From Halovenus amylolytica (GTDB taxonomy: Archaea; Halobacteriota; Halobacteria; Halobacteriales; Haloarculaceae): a stretch of DNA of 64,000 nt. The position numbers and the translations under genes are program-made. Within the stretch, counting starts at the first letter, position 1. The number at the start of each line of letters is the position of its first letter. The DNA lies in contig SAYS01000006.1 of the NCBI GenBank assembly GCA_004015825.1, forward strand, positions 1 to 64,000. Direction: 5' to 3'. A model generated the notes under the pieces. The model made no database searches, was not told the DNA's origin, and was given only the letters and a program-made list of their open reading frames with translations. Below, piece by piece: positions 16,889 through 26,094 of the stretch.

Positions 16889-17707
16889 TCACTCCAGATG
16901 TGCCCGCAGTGCCTCGTTCATCGCGTCGACCGGCGCATCTTCGCCCGTCCAGCGCTCGAACGCCTCCACACCCTGATACAGCAGCATCCACGCGCCGTCG
17001 ACCGTCGTTGCACCGGCAGCGGCTGCCTCCCGGAGGAGTCGTGTCTCGATGGGTGAGTAGACCGCATCGAGGACTGCCAGATCGCCGTGGAGCGCGTCCT
17101 CGGGGACTGGCGAGCGGTCCTCTTCCATCCCGACGCTCGTGGCGTTGACGAGCACGTCTGCATCGGCGAGTAGCTCCGACAACGTATCGAGGGCATGTCC
17201 CGATGCTGTGCCGTCGACTGCCGACTCCGTCACGTCGGCGGCGAGATCGACTCCCTTCTCGACGGTCCGGTTCGCGATGCCGACGGTCATCCCCTCGTCT
17301 GCGAGCGCGAAGGCTGCGGCGCGGCCGGCACCGCCAGCGCCGACGAGCACCGCTTGCCCCTCCAGCGAGACACCGTGGTGTTCGAACGCTCGAACGAGTC
17401 CAGCGGCGTCGGTGTTGTAGCCCGTCGGCGGATCGGTCGAGAAATCGATCGTATTCACTGCGCCGATCCGTGCCGCGATATCGTCCGGTTCGACAGCGTC
17501 GAGTACGTCCTGTTTGAACGGGATCGTCACGTTGAGTCCGGAGACGCCGAGCATCGCCGCGCTCTCGACAGCCTCGGCTCCTTTCTCGACGGGTGGTTCG
17601 AAGGTGACATAGCGTGCGTCGATATCCAGTTTCTCGTAGCCGGCCTCGTGCATCGGCGGCGACAGCGAGTGGCCGACCGGATTGCCGAGCAGTCCGTAGA
17701 CGTCCAT
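16889..17707 (-). CDS. aroE: Shikimate dehydrogenase
   Basis: AroE (272 residues) reduces 3-dehydroshikimate with NADPH in aromatic amino acid synthesis. The substrate-binding Ser14 and Ser16 (SLSP), the catalytic Lys65 in NVTIPFK and Asp100 in YNTDAAG are all present, with the NADPH loop [10 protein letters not shown] at about 122-131. The start at 17707 (MDVYGLLG) is chosen, since upstream sequence to 17836 runs into the repeat element. No other shikimate gene is adjacent. Confidence 0.95.
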   Translation of the reverse strand: MDVYGLLGNPVGHSLSPPMHEAGYEKLDIDARYVTFEPPVEKGAEAVESAAMLGVSGLNVTIPFKQDVLDAVEPDDIAARIGAVNTIDFSTDPPTGYNTDAAGLVRAFEHHGVSLEGQAVLVGAGGAGRAAAFALADEGMTVGIANRTVEKGVDLAADVTESAVDGTASGHALDTLSELLADADVLVNATSVGMEEDRSPVPEDALHGDLAVLDAVYSPIETRLLREAAAAGATTVDGAWMLLYQGVEAFERWTGEDAPVDAMNEALRAHLE

Positions 17708-17801
17708 ATTCCCAGTCTCGGTTCCGGCATACAAACATCGACCGGTCCTAGTTGTCTGGGGTGGTGTCTGAGTAATAGCTGGCTTCGGAGTTGGTCTCGG
17801 G

Positions 17802-18040
17802 AACAGCAAGAAAGCCCCGAGGGTCTGAACTCCCACGACTCGCTGCGCGCGCTCACTCCGTTCGCGTGCTTACGTCGTCGGGGTTCGTTCAGACCCTCGC
17901 CCCTTTCAGTCCCGCCCGGCCTGGAAAGCTACATAGGGCGGACTGAAAGGGGCGAGGCTGTCGAGGAAGGCGGGCGACGCAAGCACCTGCGGAGCGCAGC
18001 GAGCCCCCCGACTCGACAGCCTCGGGGCTTTCTTGCTGTT
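17802..18040. repeat. Composite palindromic repeat (copy B), three hairpins inside a 21-bp closing stem
   Basis: The outer arms AACAGCAAGAAAGCCCCGAG+G (17802-17822) and the perfect complement at 18020-18040 enclose three consecutive hairpins: 17821-17830 with 17887-17896 (10 bp), 17896-17912 with 17940-17956 (17 bp), and 17955-17965 with 18012-18022 (11 bp). The element fills most of the 427-base gap between aroE and hef. A degenerate further arm (TTTCCTGCTGTTTG) occurs near 18076-18089. Related copies lie at 13171, 29759 and 56679. Confidence 0.8.
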
Positions 18041-18134
18041 CGAAGCAGTGGTCTTGAGTTCGCCGTCTCGTAGGACTTTCCTGCTGTTTGCACTGATATT
18101 TCGCACCGTCACAACCCAAATCCCACAGAAACAA

Positions 18135-20621
18135 TCACCCGCTGTAGGAACTCGATACGACCTCCCGAATTCGCTCGGCAGTCACCGGGCCGATACCCTC
18201 CACTTCCAGCAACGCCTCTTCGTCGGCGGTCATCACCGCCTCCACGCTGCCGAGGTCCGAGAGCAACGCCCGGGCAGTCACCGGTCCGACCTCGGCAATC
18301 GAGGCGACGACGTACTCCTGCTGTTCGGTGAGTGTCTTCGACTGTTTCTCACCGTGGACGCTGACCTCCCGATCCTCCTGTTCCTGTTCGCGTGTCGCGA
18401 TCACTTCCAGCAGATCTGCAGTCTCCGCTTCGTCTGCACTCTGCATCACGCTCGCGCCGAAATCGATGGCCAGGGAGGCCAGCGCGCCGTGGATCGCCTT
18501 CGGATGGACGTTGCGCTCGCCGTAGAGATCGCCGCCCTCGACGATCACGACCGGGCGGCTGTAGTTCCGCGCGGCGTCACCGACCTGCTCGAACATCGAC
18601 CGATCGCCGCCGGTCAGCGTATCCAGGAAGTCCTCGACGGTCTTGCGCTCGACGACGACCCGATCCGAGAGGACGTAATCCCCGACTGCGAGCGTTTCGA
18701 GTCGCGTCTCGATCCCTTCCCGTGTCGAGAGGTCCCGGGCGATCGTCGAATCCAGTTCCCGCTGATCCGCGACGATTTCGACGTTCTCCCCGTCTGCGTC
18801 GCCGGCTTCGGCGACGACTTCTTCCTCGCGTTCGTCGTCTTCGTCCTCGGAGTCTGCCGTTTCTTCTGCTGTGTCGTCCGCTTTCGCGTCGCTTTCCTCT
18901 GTCGCACGGTCGTCTTTCTCTGATCCTGCGAAGGCATCGAGCCCGGTCTGTCCGTCGGACTCCTCGCCATTCGCTTCGGCGCCGGAATCGTCTGATCCGG
19001 CGGCTCCTGACTCACCGTCGCCATCTGAATCCACCTCGACAGCATCGAGTTCGACCTGCTGGCTCAGTGCGGATTCGATCTCCCCGACGGACTCTTTGAG
19101 TCCCCGGAGTTCCTGTTTCATCTTCTTTTGATCCTGCCGGGCTTTCCAGAAGTAGGCCTCGTCGCGGGTATCCTCGGCCAGCAACACCGTCACTGCGCCC
19201 TCGGTCTGGCGACCGGTCCGGCCCTTCCGCTGGATCGCCCGGATCGCCGTCGGCACTGGCTCGTAGAAGAGTACCAGATCGACCTCGGGGACGTCCAGCC
19301 CCTCCTCGGCGACGGAGGTGGAGACGAGCACCTCGAACTCGCCACTTCGAAACCGCGCCAGTGTATCCTGTTGTTCGGTCTGAGTCATCCCGTCACTTCC
19401 GTCGGTGTCGGACTGGCCGACGAACCGCTCGGCGGTGAAATGGTCATCGAGGAATTCTGTCAGGGTCTCCGCGGTATCGCGGGACTCGGTGAAGACAATC
19501 ACGCGCTCGCCGTCGTTGATGCCGAGCGTCTCGGCGATGCGCATCCGGGCCCGCCTGAATTTCGGGTGGAGATCGTCGTACTCCTCGGCCTTTCTGGTCG
19601 CTCGCTTCACGTTCGGGTCGGAGACCATCCGCTGGTCGGCCTTCGATGCGCCCGAGGAGCGGGCAGCCTCGTACTGGCGGTCCATGTACCGCCGGAAGGA
19701 TTCGACACTCTGGGTCTCGATGTAGGTCATCGCTGTCCGGAGCTTCCGGACCTCGGCGAGGAAACTCATCCCCTGATACCCCGCCGAGTCGTCGCTGTTC
19801 ATCAACTCCTGGACTTTGCCCTGGATCTTCTGGATCTCTCGCTCGGAAACGTCGGGCTGTGTCGTCCGCGTCACGCCGAGATCCTTGAGTTCGACCAGCC
19901 GATCCTGAATCACCTCCTCGATCAGGTCACGGATCTCTTCGACGGCCTCGGGGAGTTCGAGTCGCTCCCAGTCGACGGACGTCTCGTGTGTGTACGCGGA
20001 GACATCGGCGTCAGATTCGGTCATCACCTCCACGTTCCGAATGCCGAGATTCGCACAGACCTCCAGGATCGCCTCCTCGTCGTCGCCCGGTGAGGCGCTC
20101 ATCCCGGTTACGAGGGGATCGGTCGCATCCTCGTGATACCGTTCTGCGATGTAGTTGTAGGCGTAGTCGCCGGTCGCACGGTGACACTCGTCGAACGTGC
20201 AGTGGGTCACGTCGGCGAGTGAGATCCGGTTGCCGACGAGGTCGTTCTCGACGACCTGCGGCGTCGCGAGGACGACCGTCGCATCCTCCCAGAGGTCGGC
20301 CCGGTCCTCGGGTGACGTTTCGCCGGTGAAGACGACGACCTCCTCGTCGGGGATCGTGAGCGCCTCCCGGTAGAAGTCGGCGTGCTGGGAGACCAGCGGC
20401 TTCGTCGGTGCGAGTAGTAACACTTTGCCGCCAACGTCGTGGAGCCGTCCCGCCGTAATCAGTAGCGAGACGGCCGTCTTGCCGAGTCCGGTGGGGAGAC
20501 AGACCAGCGTGTGCGTGCCCGACGCCCGCTCCGCCAGCGTCGTCTGGTAGGAGCGGTCTTCGAGTAGCCCCTCCGTCAGGAGTGGCCCGTCGATCGTCTC
20601 TCCCCGCTCAGTCGCAGCCAT
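18135..20621 (-). CDS. hef: Hef-type helicase/nuclease (archaeal FANCM/XPF homologue)
   Basis: The 828-residue protein restarts stalled replication forks by unwinding and cutting branched DNA. It has an SF2 helicase domain with Walker A PTGLGKT (43-49), DECH (144-147) and a C-terminal helicase lobe ending QRKGRTGRQ, an acidic linker (about 510-610), an XPF/ERCC4 nuclease domain with the ERK motif (about 655) and two helix-hairpin-helix units in the last 60 residues. All expected active-site motifs are visible. The Asp/Glu/Ser-rich linker is the haloarchaeal addition. Divergent from the DoxX gene. Confidence 0.95.
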   Translation of the reverse strand: MAATERGETIDGPLLTEGLLEDRSYQTTLAERASGTHTLVCLPTGLGKTAVSLLITAGRLHDVGGKVLLLAPTKPLVSQHADFYREALTIPDEEVVVFTGETSPEDRADLWEDATVVLATPQVVENDLVGNRISLADVTHCTFDECHRATGDYAYNYIAERYHEDATDPLVTGMSASPGDDEEAILEVCANLGIRNVEVMTESDADVSAYTHETSVDWERLELPEAVEEIRDLIEEVIQDRLVELKDLGVTRTTQPDVSEREIQKIQGKVQELMNSDDSAGYQGMSFLAEVRKLRTAMTYIETQSVESFRRYMDRQYEAARSSGASKADQRMVSDPNVKRATRKAEEYDDLHPKFRRARMRIAETLGINDGERVIVFTESRDTAETLTEFLDDHFTAERFVGQSDTDGSDGMTQTEQQDTLARFRSGEFEVLVSTSVAEEGLDVPEVDLVLFYEPVPTAIRAIQRKGRTGRQTEGAVTVLLAEDTRDEAYFWKARQDQKKMKQELRGLKESVGEIESALSQQVELDAVEVDSDGDGESGAAGSDDSGAEANGEESDGQTGLDAFAGSEKDDRATEESDAKADDTAEETADSEDEDDEREEEVVAEAGDADGENVEIVADQRELDSTIARDLSTREGIETRLETLAVGDYVLSDRVVVERKTVEDFLDTLTGGDRSMFEQVGDAARNYSRPVVIVEGGDLYGERNVHPKAIHGALASLAIDFGASVMQSADEAETADLLEVIATREQEQEDREVSVHGEKQSKTLTEQQEYVVASIAEVGPVTARALLSDLGSVEAVMTADEEALLEVEGIGPVTAERIREVVSSSYSG

Positions 20622-20735
20622 TCGGCCCGATATTGCGCCTGGCTGGGGTTAAGCGTTCGTGTCCCGGAGTGAAAGTGGTCGAAATGGTTGCTGTGTCACA
20701 CATATTTTTGAGGACTGTTCCCATACTGTGTACAA

Positions 20736-21836
20736 ATGAGTCACTTTTCCCCTAGAATTCGTCGGGCACTCCCCACGGCACTGGCAGTCGCCTGCCTGCT
20801 CTGGGTCGTCTCCGGCAGCGCGCGAGCACACGAGCAGTACGTCGTCGACGGTGAACAGGATGTTTCGGTCAGCGAGTTTCTCTCGGCAGTGCTGTCCGAT
20901 CCAGTGAGTGTGGCGCTCCTGGCCGGCGGGGCCGTCTCTGTCGGGCTGGTGATCGTCGGCTATCTGTTCGTCCAGCCCTTCGACGCGGATATCACGGCGT
21001 TCCGGCTCGCGATGCGTGAGTACGCCGAGTACGTCCCCTGGCTGTTGCGGATCTCTATCGGGATCCCGTTGATCGGTGCGGGGTTCAGCGGCTACTTCAT
21101 CAGCCCGGCAGTCGGGGTCGAACTCCGCCTGGTCCAGGTTTTCCTCGGCTTTATGCTGCTGTTCGGGCTGGCGACACGGGTCGTTGCGGTTGCGACGTTC
21201 GCGGTCTACGCCATCGGTGCCGTCATCTATCCCGACCTCCTGCTCCAGCTCGAAGTCGCCGCCGGATCGGCCGTCATCGCCCTGATCGGCAGCGGGAAAC
21301 CGAGCGCCGACCACGTGCTCTACCGACTCTCCGAGGCGAGGGGGACGGTGTACGGCCGCGTGGATTTCGTCCACGACTGGGCGCGGAAACAACAGGACAA
21401 GTTTCGGCACCTAGAACACTATGCGCCCACTGTCGGTCGCATCGGGCTCGGTCTCGGATTCATCTTCCTCGGTGTCTCCGAGAAGATGCTCAGCCCGGGG
21501 CTCGGAATGGAGGTCGTCGATCACTACGATCTCACGTCGGTCATCCCGGTCTCACCCGAACTCTGGGTGTTCGGGGCCGGAATTTCCGAGATTGCACTCG
21601 GGACGCTGTTGATTCTCGGGGCCTTCACCCGTGCGAGTGCGATGACGGCGATTTTCATGTTCACGCTGACGCTGTTTGCGCTCCCCGACGACCCTGTTCT
21701 CGCTCACGTCGGACTCTACGGCCTCGCATCGATGCTGATTATCACGGGCAGTGGCCCCTACGCCGTCGACCGACAGATCACGACTGTGCTCAACGACTGG
21801 AAACACCAGTTCCAAGCCAGAAATACAGCAGATTAA
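20736..21836 (+). CDS. DoxX-like membrane protein
   Basis: The 366-residue protein has an N-terminal signal-like segment (residues 10-31, ending SARA), then about eight further membrane segments arranged as two DoxX-like halves with conserved GLGFIFLGVSEKM and LLILGAFTRASA blocks. DoxX proteins are linked to quinone or thiol redox reactions at the membrane. A TATA-like ATATTTTTG (about 20700-20708) lies 30 bases upstream. The gene is alone; its exact role is not shown. Confidence 0.75.
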   Translation: MSHFSPRIRRALPTALAVACLLWVVSGSARAHEQYVVDGEQDVSVSEFLSAVLSDPVSVALLAGGAVSVGLVIVGYLFVQPFDADITAFRLAMREYAEYVPWLLRISIGIPLIGAGFSGYFISPAVGVELRLVQVFLGFMLLFGLATRVVAVATFAVYAIGAVIYPDLLLQLEVAAGSAVIALIGSGKPSADHVLYRLSEARGTVYGRVDFVHDWARKQQDKFRHLEHYAPTVGRIGLGLGFIFLGVSEKMLSPGLGMEVVDHYDLTSVIPVSPELWVFGAGISEIALGTLLILGAFTRASAMTAIFMFTLTLFALPDDPVLAHVGLYGLASMLIITGSGPYAVDRQITTVLNDWKHQFQARNTAD

Positions 21837-22183
21837 TGTATTAGATGAAACCCCTGTCAGCGGATCTTTTTTTATATGAGTTGATGAATCCTTCCGTTCA
21901 GACCCCGCTCACCCGCGCTCGGAGACTGGCAAAAAATGCCTTCAGATACTATACGATTCAAGTAGTTATTTCGACAATTATTTCTTATTCAACGAATCGG
22001 AACGAGTTTAATTTCGTTTCCCTCGCAGTATCCTCCTTCACTCTCGTCGTTTTTAATTTGTCAAAAGGTGGGTTTCGTGTGCCAAAACCGACTACCCCCT
22101 CAATTACTCAAATACCCCATACTACTTGATTATATAATACAGTTAACCAATTCGTCTGATTTTAATCCTTCCCCTCTAAAAAC
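21837..22183. other. A/T-rich gap, no gene supported
   Basis: This 347-base stretch is clearly A/T-richer than its surroundings and marks the start of the accessory patch with the integrase. It contains a short open frame on the plus strand (21845-22129) that has no start signal or recognisable motif. No repeat or tRNA was seen. Confidence 0.4.
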
Positions 22184-22609
22184 CTAAAACGCTGAAGTTG
22201 AGGCTTCAAGCTCGTAACGTGCGATCTCTTCAGCGTCTGTAAGGACAGGAATCTCGAACCCCCACCGTTCACCATCTGGCAAGTCAGTCGTGTTTGTGAA
22301 AAAGTCATCAACACGTACATCATCTTCGTCGTAAACCGTTGATTTAACCTCAACATATGACTGTTCTTCTCCTGTGTCATTCAAGAGTATTCCCTCAATC
22401 TGTACTGAGAATTCATCTTCAACTAGTTCGTGTTCTTCAATAACTAATCCCTCGCCGCTGTCATCGCTTCCACTGTCATCATCGCTTCCACTGTCATCTC
22501 CGTTGCCTCCATCATCGGAAGACGTAGTAGTTGTTTCTTCTTCTCCACATCCAGCAATTGATATGGTACTTGCCCCAACCATAGCTGCTATGAACTTTCT
22601 TCGATTCAT
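22184..22609 (-). CDS. Tat lipoprotein with FxLYD-like domain
   Basis: The 141-residue protein has a short RRKF Tat motif, a hydrophobic run and a lipobox IAGC (residues 18-21), followed by a Ser/Asp/Gly linker to about residue 53 and a compact beta-rich domain with IEGILLNDTGEEQSYVEVK, which resembles FxLYD domains of archaeal surface proteins. It is A/T-rich like the integrase next to it. Cargo status is likely but not proven. Confidence 0.7.
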   Translation of the reverse strand: MNRRKFIAAMVGASTISIAGCGEEETTTTSSDDGGNGDDSGSDDDSGSDDSGEGLVIEEHELVEDEFSVQIEGILLNDTGEEQSYVEVKSTVYDEDDVRVDDFFTNTTDLPDGERWGFEIPVLTDAEEIARYELEASTSAF

Positions 22610-22824
22610 CCATAAGACATTACAGAAAAGGTGGTTAAAAAAGTATCTACATATATCTTACTCTCTACGTAATTTAAATTCCCTCGGAAGAACCCTCTCC
22701 GCTGTCTACTATTTGTTGTATTTATGGGGTTCTAGCAATTTAAATCTTTCGATTTTGTCATAATTTCTAGTATGTTAGATATCCAATCATTTGCAAGCTA
22801 GCGGTTATGCGGCGACGAGTATTG

Positions 22825-23835
22825 TCAAATTGAGAACTTGCGAGATTCCTCAACGTAATCTTCTTCTGCGATTTTCAGATATATCTCGGTGTTGCTCAAA
22901 TCCTCGTGCCCCATTAATTTCTGCAAGGAGCGTAGATTAATTCCCGACTTAATCGCTTGGACAGCATACGAGTGTCGGAGAACGTGAGCCGAGATCTTGT
23001 GTCCCTGCCTTCCGTCAGAATACTCGTGTGTATCTTCTTGGAGACCAGCATTCTCTGCAGCTTGAGTAACAATCTGATTTACCTGCTTACCAGAGATATG
23101 CTCTCTCGTGTCAGTCGGAAACAAGTAATCAGAGTCATGCTCTCTGGCGTAGAATACTGCGTCTCTGTAACCAGCGTCAAGCCATTCGTCCAACATGAAT
23201 CCCACGTACATTGGACTGTACGTTACCTTTCTTGGTTCTTTCGATTTAATTGCCGGAATATTAATCGTCTGTGAATTCCTATCTAGATTGTCAAGGTGAA
23301 TTGACGCAAGCTCTCCTCGACGTAGCCCACAGTTGTACAAAATTTTCACGATTAAAGAATTTCTCGTCTTTGGAGCAGGCACGTTGTCCACCAGTTTCCG
23401 AATGTCGGAAGACTCTAAGTAGTAGATACCACCCCGTGACTTAATCTCTTCAGATTGAGATTTCTTGGTCTCCGTACTCCACGATTGATTCAGCTCTACG
23501 GCTGGATTCCCTTCAATCGAAAAATCCATCTCGTAATCTTCACAAACCTCTCTGCCAAGTTGGAAGAATTGGGAGAGTGCCGCCCTCTTGCGTTTAATCG
23601 TTGAGCCAGAGTACGGTCCTCTGTCCCTCGACGGTGTTGCCAACTCTTCCAATCGGATTCGAATGTCAGAGATAGTTGCCTCATGCAAATCGCTCTCACG
23701 GTCCTTCGAGAGCCAGTCGTCAAATTTTGAGATCTCCGTCAAGTATCGTTCAGCCGTATTCTCTGAATTACCTCTCGACAGGACTTTTTGAACAAATTTC
23801 TCTTCGAAGAACTCACTGATTACAGGACGGCTCAT
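22825..23835 (-). CDS. Tyrosine site-specific recombinase (XerC/D-type integrase)
   Basis: The 336-residue protein has an N-terminal SAM-like core-binding domain (about 1-100) and a catalytic domain with Arg172 (CGLRRGEL), the HxxR box His284-Arg287, His310 (MGHED) and the nucleophile Tyr319 (NTEIYLKI). The full catalytic set is therefore intact. It overlaps the gene at 23832 by four bases and lies in an A/T-rich patch. It may integrate or excise a mobile element, but I see no attachment sites or phage genes. Confidence 0.9.
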   Translation of the reverse strand: MSRPVISEFFEEKFVQKVLSRGNSENTAERYLTEISKFDDWLSKDRESDLHEATISDIRIRLEELATPSRDRGPYSGSTIKRKRAALSQFFQLGREVCEDYEMDFSIEGNPAVELNQSWSTETKKSQSEEIKSRGGIYYLESSDIRKLVDNVPAPKTRNSLIVKILYNCGLRRGELASIHLDNLDRNSQTINIPAIKSKEPRKVTYSPMYVGFMLDEWLDAGYRDAVFYAREHDSDYLFPTDTREHISGKQVNQIVTQAAENAGLQEDTHEYSDGRQGHKISAHVLRHSYAVQAIKSGINLRSLQKLMGHEDLSNTEIYLKIAEEDYVEESRKFSI

Positions 23836-24362
23836 GGCTCTCTCCAGAAATACGCCGTACCGTCACTCGTCGTATGAGTCGCAACCTGCGGGTGATTCTC
23901 TGACACTGCAATCAGCGCGTTGAGTACCTCTTCAGGATTCCCGTCAATCTGATTGGCAACAGCGCCAGCAGTCAGTAAATCTTCAGCCCTCTCTCGTACG
24001 AGATTCTCCTTCGGCGGAACAGCCACCTCTGGCAAGAGACGTAGGACAACCTTCTGTAAATTCACTGTCTCCGATTCACTCGAAACACGGGACTGCTCTT
24101 CAATTCGACGCATACGCTCCTCTACGTCTTCGAGAGACGATTGAATCGAATTAAGGGCTCTCTGCACATCTTCAGATTGAACCGCGTGAGCGCCCTGCTG
24201 TGTCGATCGAGTAGGATTATGGTGTCCTTCGAGTTCTCGATTGACTGACGTTCTGATTAATTCGCTGACAGATTGAGCAACTGCCTCGTCTTCGACTGCT
24301 CTGAACCAATCCTCGTATGTCGATTCTGGCACGGTAATGTTCAATCTCTTCGAGTCTGCCAT
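23832..24362 (-). CDS. Putative RHH/coiled-coil DNA-binding protein upstream of the integrase
   Basis: From the ATG at 24362 the protein has 176 residues: an RHH-like start ([16 protein letters not shown]), helical linker, a coiled coil (about 78-101, [18 protein letters not shown]), and a C-terminal segment (about 125-176, [23 protein letters not shown]) with winged-helix character. It is the first gene of a two-gene unit with the integrase, with a four-base overlap, and is likely its accessory or regulatory factor. The frame continues to 24482 without a better start. Confidence 0.65.
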   Translation of the reverse strand: MADSKRLNITVPESTYEDWFRAVEDEAVAQSVSELIRTSVNRELEGHHNPTRSTQQGAHAVQSEDVQRALNSIQSSLEDVEERMRRIEEQSRVSSESETVNLQKVVLRLLPEVAVPPKENLVRERAEDLLTAGAVANQIDGNPEEVLNALIAVSENHPQVATHTTSDGTAYFWREP

Positions 24363-24565
24363 ATCTTGAGCATTGGTGCCCCAATACATTAAACTTATGT
24401 ATTCTGAATTTGGAAACACCAGTTTCAGGAGCGCAGACGAACTACCAGCGGGAGCGACTGAGCACGACGACGCGCTCGCCAATTACCAGTTTTCCCCGGA
24501 AAGTAGTTGTACGTAAGAGGGGATTTTATGACCTATTACATCGTATATCTCCCTGGGTGCTACCA

Positions 24566-25156
24566 ATGAGCAAAGACATCCTGATGATCGTCGGTGATTT
24601 CGGCGAGGATTACGAGATAATGGTACCGTTCCAGGCACTGGAGATGGTGGGACACAACGTCGACGCCGTCTGTCCCGACAAAGAAGCTGGGGAGACGATC
24701 AAGACGGCGATCCACGACTTCCGTGGTGACCAGACCTACATGGAGTCCCGTGGTCACAACTTCGAACTGAACGCGACGATGGACGAGATCGATCCGAGCG
24801 ACTACGACGCGCTCTGCGTTCCCGGGGGCAGGGCACCGGAGTATCTCCGGACACACGACGAAGTGATCGAGGCCGTACAGCACTTCTTCGAGGAAGACAA
24901 GCCGGTCGCCTCGATCTGTCACGGGCCACAGATCCTGGCTGCCGCCGACGTCCTCGATGGCTACGAGATAACCGCCTATCCGGCCGTCCAGGCAGAGGTC
25001 GAGGCCGCCGGCTGTTCGTGGGTCGACGGGGTCGTCCGGGACGGCAACCTCGTCACTGGACAGGCCTGGCCGGACCATCCGGAGTGGCTCGCCGAGTTCA
25101 TGGAACTGCTCGGTGACGATATCAGCCACGGCGAACCGGTCCCAGCCGACGACTAA
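24566..25156 (+). CDS. DJ-1/PfpI family protein
   Basis: The 196-residue protein has the family nucleophile Cys118-His119 in SICHGPQ, an acidic partner near Glu14-Glu17, and the VPGGRAPEY loop (85-93). Members are PfpI-type proteases, glyoxalases or deglycases, and the sequence alone does not decide. The start at 24566 follows GGGTGCTACCA; the longer frame from 24410 has no family-like residues. Confidence 0.9.
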   Translation: MSKDILMIVGDFGEDYEIMVPFQALEMVGHNVDAVCPDKEAGETIKTAIHDFRGDQTYMESRGHNFELNATMDEIDPSDYDALCVPGGRAPEYLRTHDEVIEAVQHFFEEDKPVASICHGPQILAAADVLDGYEITAYPAVQAEVEAAGCSWVDGVVRDGNLVTGQAWPDHPEWLAEFMELLGDDISHGEPVPADD

Positions 25157-25391
25157 CGCGGTCCGTGACCTGTTTGCCGGATCAGCAACGCTGACCCGGC
25201 CTGGCACTGATGTGACCACCTCCACATTCATCTAATTCTGATCACATATCGTGGGACAGTACGATATTCTTACCTGTTTCATACGCTGACTACCCCGAGA
25301 CGGGCGCTCGACTGGTCCGGCTGTTGTGTTACAATCAGGTCCCGCTTCAGTTCCGGTTCGAACTGGTCATCGAACTAGTCGGTGGCCTGCA

Positions 25392-25402
25392 ATAATTAAG
25401 TA
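25392..25402 (+). promoter_or_regulatory. TATA-like element of the HhH gene
   Basis: ATAATTAAGTA is centred about 29 bases before the ATG at 25426, which fits a leaderless transcript. Confidence 0.5.
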
Positions 25403-25425
25403 CTCCGCTACGTAACAGTTCGAAC

Positions 25426-25992
25426 ATGAAGGCGCTAACGCGAATGATCAGGAGTCTTTTCGGTCTCTCTTCGGACGAGACAGAGACTGAATCTGGGCCC
25501 CAGAAAAGCGAGATTACAGTCGAGCGCGAACCCAACACTGCGAGCGAGGATGCAGTCAAGGGGACGGCGACCGATGCCGGGGACAGTGATGTCGCCGAGT
25601 CGTCCGAGGTGTCCGAGCCGGGGACCGGGTCCGTGTCGGATGCCGACACCGCAGACTCAGAGACCGAAATGGTGGACGAGGTACCGGACGAAGAAGTGGC
25701 ATTCGAGGAAGAGGAGGAGTCGGTCGCCGACGAAGGAGACGACGAGTCGGTTGCAGAATCCGAAGACGAGTCCGTAGACCAACCAGACGCGGAATCCGAA
25801 ACCGAGGAGACGGCTGAACCCGTCGACCAGATCAGCGGTATCGGGCCGACCTACAGCGACCGCCTCGGTAGCGCCGGAATCGAGACCGTCGCGGATCTCG
25901 CAGACAGCGATCCCGAAACTATTGCAGATGCGGCCCAGGTGTCCGAATCGCGCGCCTCGGACTGGATCGACAGGGCCCAGAATTTCGCCTGA
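25426..25992 (+). CDS. Acidic protein with C-terminal helix-hairpin-helix domain
   Basis: The 188-residue protein has a short hydrophobic/basic N-terminus (MKALTRMIRSLFGL), an Asp/Glu/Ser-rich region of more than 100 residues and a C-terminal HhH domain (about 133-187, ISGIGPTYSDRLGSAGIET...ASDWIDRAQ). The domain resembles the small HhH module that occurs at the end of many haloarchaeal proteins, likely binding DNA non-specifically. Function not known. Confidence 0.7.
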   Translation: MKALTRMIRSLFGLSSDETETESGPQKSEITVEREPNTASEDAVKGTATDAGDSDVAESSEVSEPGTGSVSDADTADSETEMVDEVPDEEVAFEEEEESVADEGDDESVAESEDESVDQPDAESETEETAEPVDQISGIGPTYSDRLGSAGIETVADLADSDPETIADAAQVSESRASDWIDRAQNFA

Positions 25993-26094
25993 TCTGTTTT
26001 TGCGAGTGCCTCCCCGATCGCTGACCAGTTCCAGCGACAGCTATCCGGCGTCGAATCGCAAAACCGTTTAAACCTCTCACTCCTTCTCTCCTCT

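Noticed and set aside
17889..18134. Short frames in the repeat at 17.8-18.1 kb
   Set aside because: They arise from translation of the palindromes; no start signal and no codon bias.
21845..22129. 94-codon frame with a hydrophobic stretch in the A/T-rich gap
   Set aside because: No TATA element or convincing start, low-complexity composition and no neighbouring gene to support it.
25346..25370. CCGGTTCGAACTGG as a possible tRNA T-loop or operator
   Set aside because: It is a short palindrome without the rest of a tRNA, and too far from the start at 25426 to be called an operator.
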